Of a DNA stretch of 64,000 bases, positions 63,785 through 64,000 are shown one piece after another. Source of the stretch: Pseudomonadota bacterium. GTDB taxonomy: Bacteria; Pseudomonadota; Gammaproteobacteria; Burkholderiales; Burkholderiaceae_E. How positions within the stretch are numbered: position 1 is the first letter of the stretch; each line of letters starts with the position of its first letter. A program made the translations under genes and the position numbers. The notes under the pieces were generated by a model that saw only the letters and a program-made list of their open reading frames with translations, did no database searches and had not been told where the DNA came from. The stretch is from contig JAEWFA010000038.1 of NCBI GenBank assembly GCA_023389055.1, positions 1 to 64,000 of the forward strand. Direction: 5' to 3'.

Positions 63785-64000
63785 CTACACCACTCGCGAT
63801 GCGCCTGCCGTCACACGCGCTCTCCTCGCCGTGCGGAACGTTACCGACCAGCGCAGCCCCTTCGTCGGCGCGACGCTGTGCTGCCAATTCCACCGGGCCT
63901 CGCCGCGCAGCGCATAGATCGAGCGCGGCTCGAGCGTCAGTCGCACTACGTCGGCCCGCTTCGGCTGCAGCGGCGGATACGGCCGAAAGCGCATCGTCGC
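63785..64000 (-). CDS. AlkB-like 2-oxoglutarate dioxygenase, C-terminal part
   Basis: The frame runs off the right edge, and only the last 72 or so residues are seen. VRLTLEPRSIYALRGEARWN leads to WQHSVAPTKGLRWSVTFRTA, the typical end of AlkB-family proteins. The His of WQHS is the last iron ligand, and the Arg residues of RWSVTFR bind 2-oxoglutarate. Such enzymes repair alkylated DNA or RNA bases by oxidative demethylation. The stop is TAG at 63785. The N-terminal half, including the HxD iron ligands, is outside the window. Confidence 0.75.
   Translation of the reverse strand, partial: ATMRFRPYPPLQPKRADVVRLTLEPRSIYALRGEARWNWQHSVAPTKGLRWSVTFRTARRARVTAGASRVV

Noticed and set aside
63493..63893. 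Minus-strand frames ending LEPGTCGLQVP and similar over the tRNA-Asn 3' half
   Set aside because: These are antisense to the tRNA T-arm and terminator, a common false call in genomes.

Overview
The window is high-GC DNA from a free-living Gram-negative bacterium, most likely a betaproteobacterium of the Burkholderiales type. The pointers are the gene orders lolC-lolD-tatD-comEC and rpfE-recJ-prfB-lysS, a CioAB-type bd oxidase, paired acs and prpE ligases, 3-hydroxybutyrate dehydrogenase, a PEP-CTERM protein, and a tRNA intron resembling that of Azoarcus. This assignment is inferred from gene content only.

Positions 1-3200 are accessory DNA. An IS3-type transposase start lies at the left edge, followed by a cluster of integron attC sites (three good ones plus degenerate ones) with no integrase gene in the window. 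The attC orientation matches minus-strand genes. The cassettes carry a BrnT-BrnA toxin-antitoxin pair, a VOC-fold protein, a small membrane protein, and fragments of DHFR/RibD-like, MFS and DUF1772 genes.

Positions 3271-12505 are core genes: a spermidine-synthase-like protein, a DNA glycosylase, htpG with a good heat-shock promoter, parE-parC, and a PLP-dependent sulfur amino acid enzyme. At 12541-13326 a single orphan ORF joins pieces resembling three proteins of contractile tail loci. Next come kup, cydAB, a DUF72 protein, and an exopolysaccharide operon (pgaD-like, pgaC, and an outer-membrane TPR/barrel protein) beside a PEP-CTERM protein. After these lie a di-heme cytochrome lipoprotein, a tartrate dehydratase-like enolase, and a KaiC-like ATPase coupled to a hybrid histidine kinase.

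Positions 30273-49000 hold a tRNA-Ser, acetyl- and propionyl-CoA synthetases, class I fumarase, type III pantothenate kinase, an orphan ferric-iron-binding protein, 3-hydroxybutyrate dehydrogenase overlapping antisense with comEC, and the lipoprotein-sorting genes. Positions 48855-63096 hold rpfE-recJ, prfB with its programmed frameshift, lysS, an MFS transporter, a reduced iscR-iscA unit with an IscR-like operator, an esterase, a tyrosine phosphatase, uvrB and an aromatic aminotransferase.

The most striking feature is at 63113-63581. A tRNA-Asn(GUU) gene is split inside its anticodon by a 223-nt insert with the secondary-structure elements of a group I intron. Directly upstream lies a truncated reading frame resembling the N-terminus of intron-associated PD-(D/E)XK endonucleases (I-SspI type), with a LexA-type box just before its start codon. 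Many operons here couple translation through ATGA, GTGA or TTGA start/stop overlaps.
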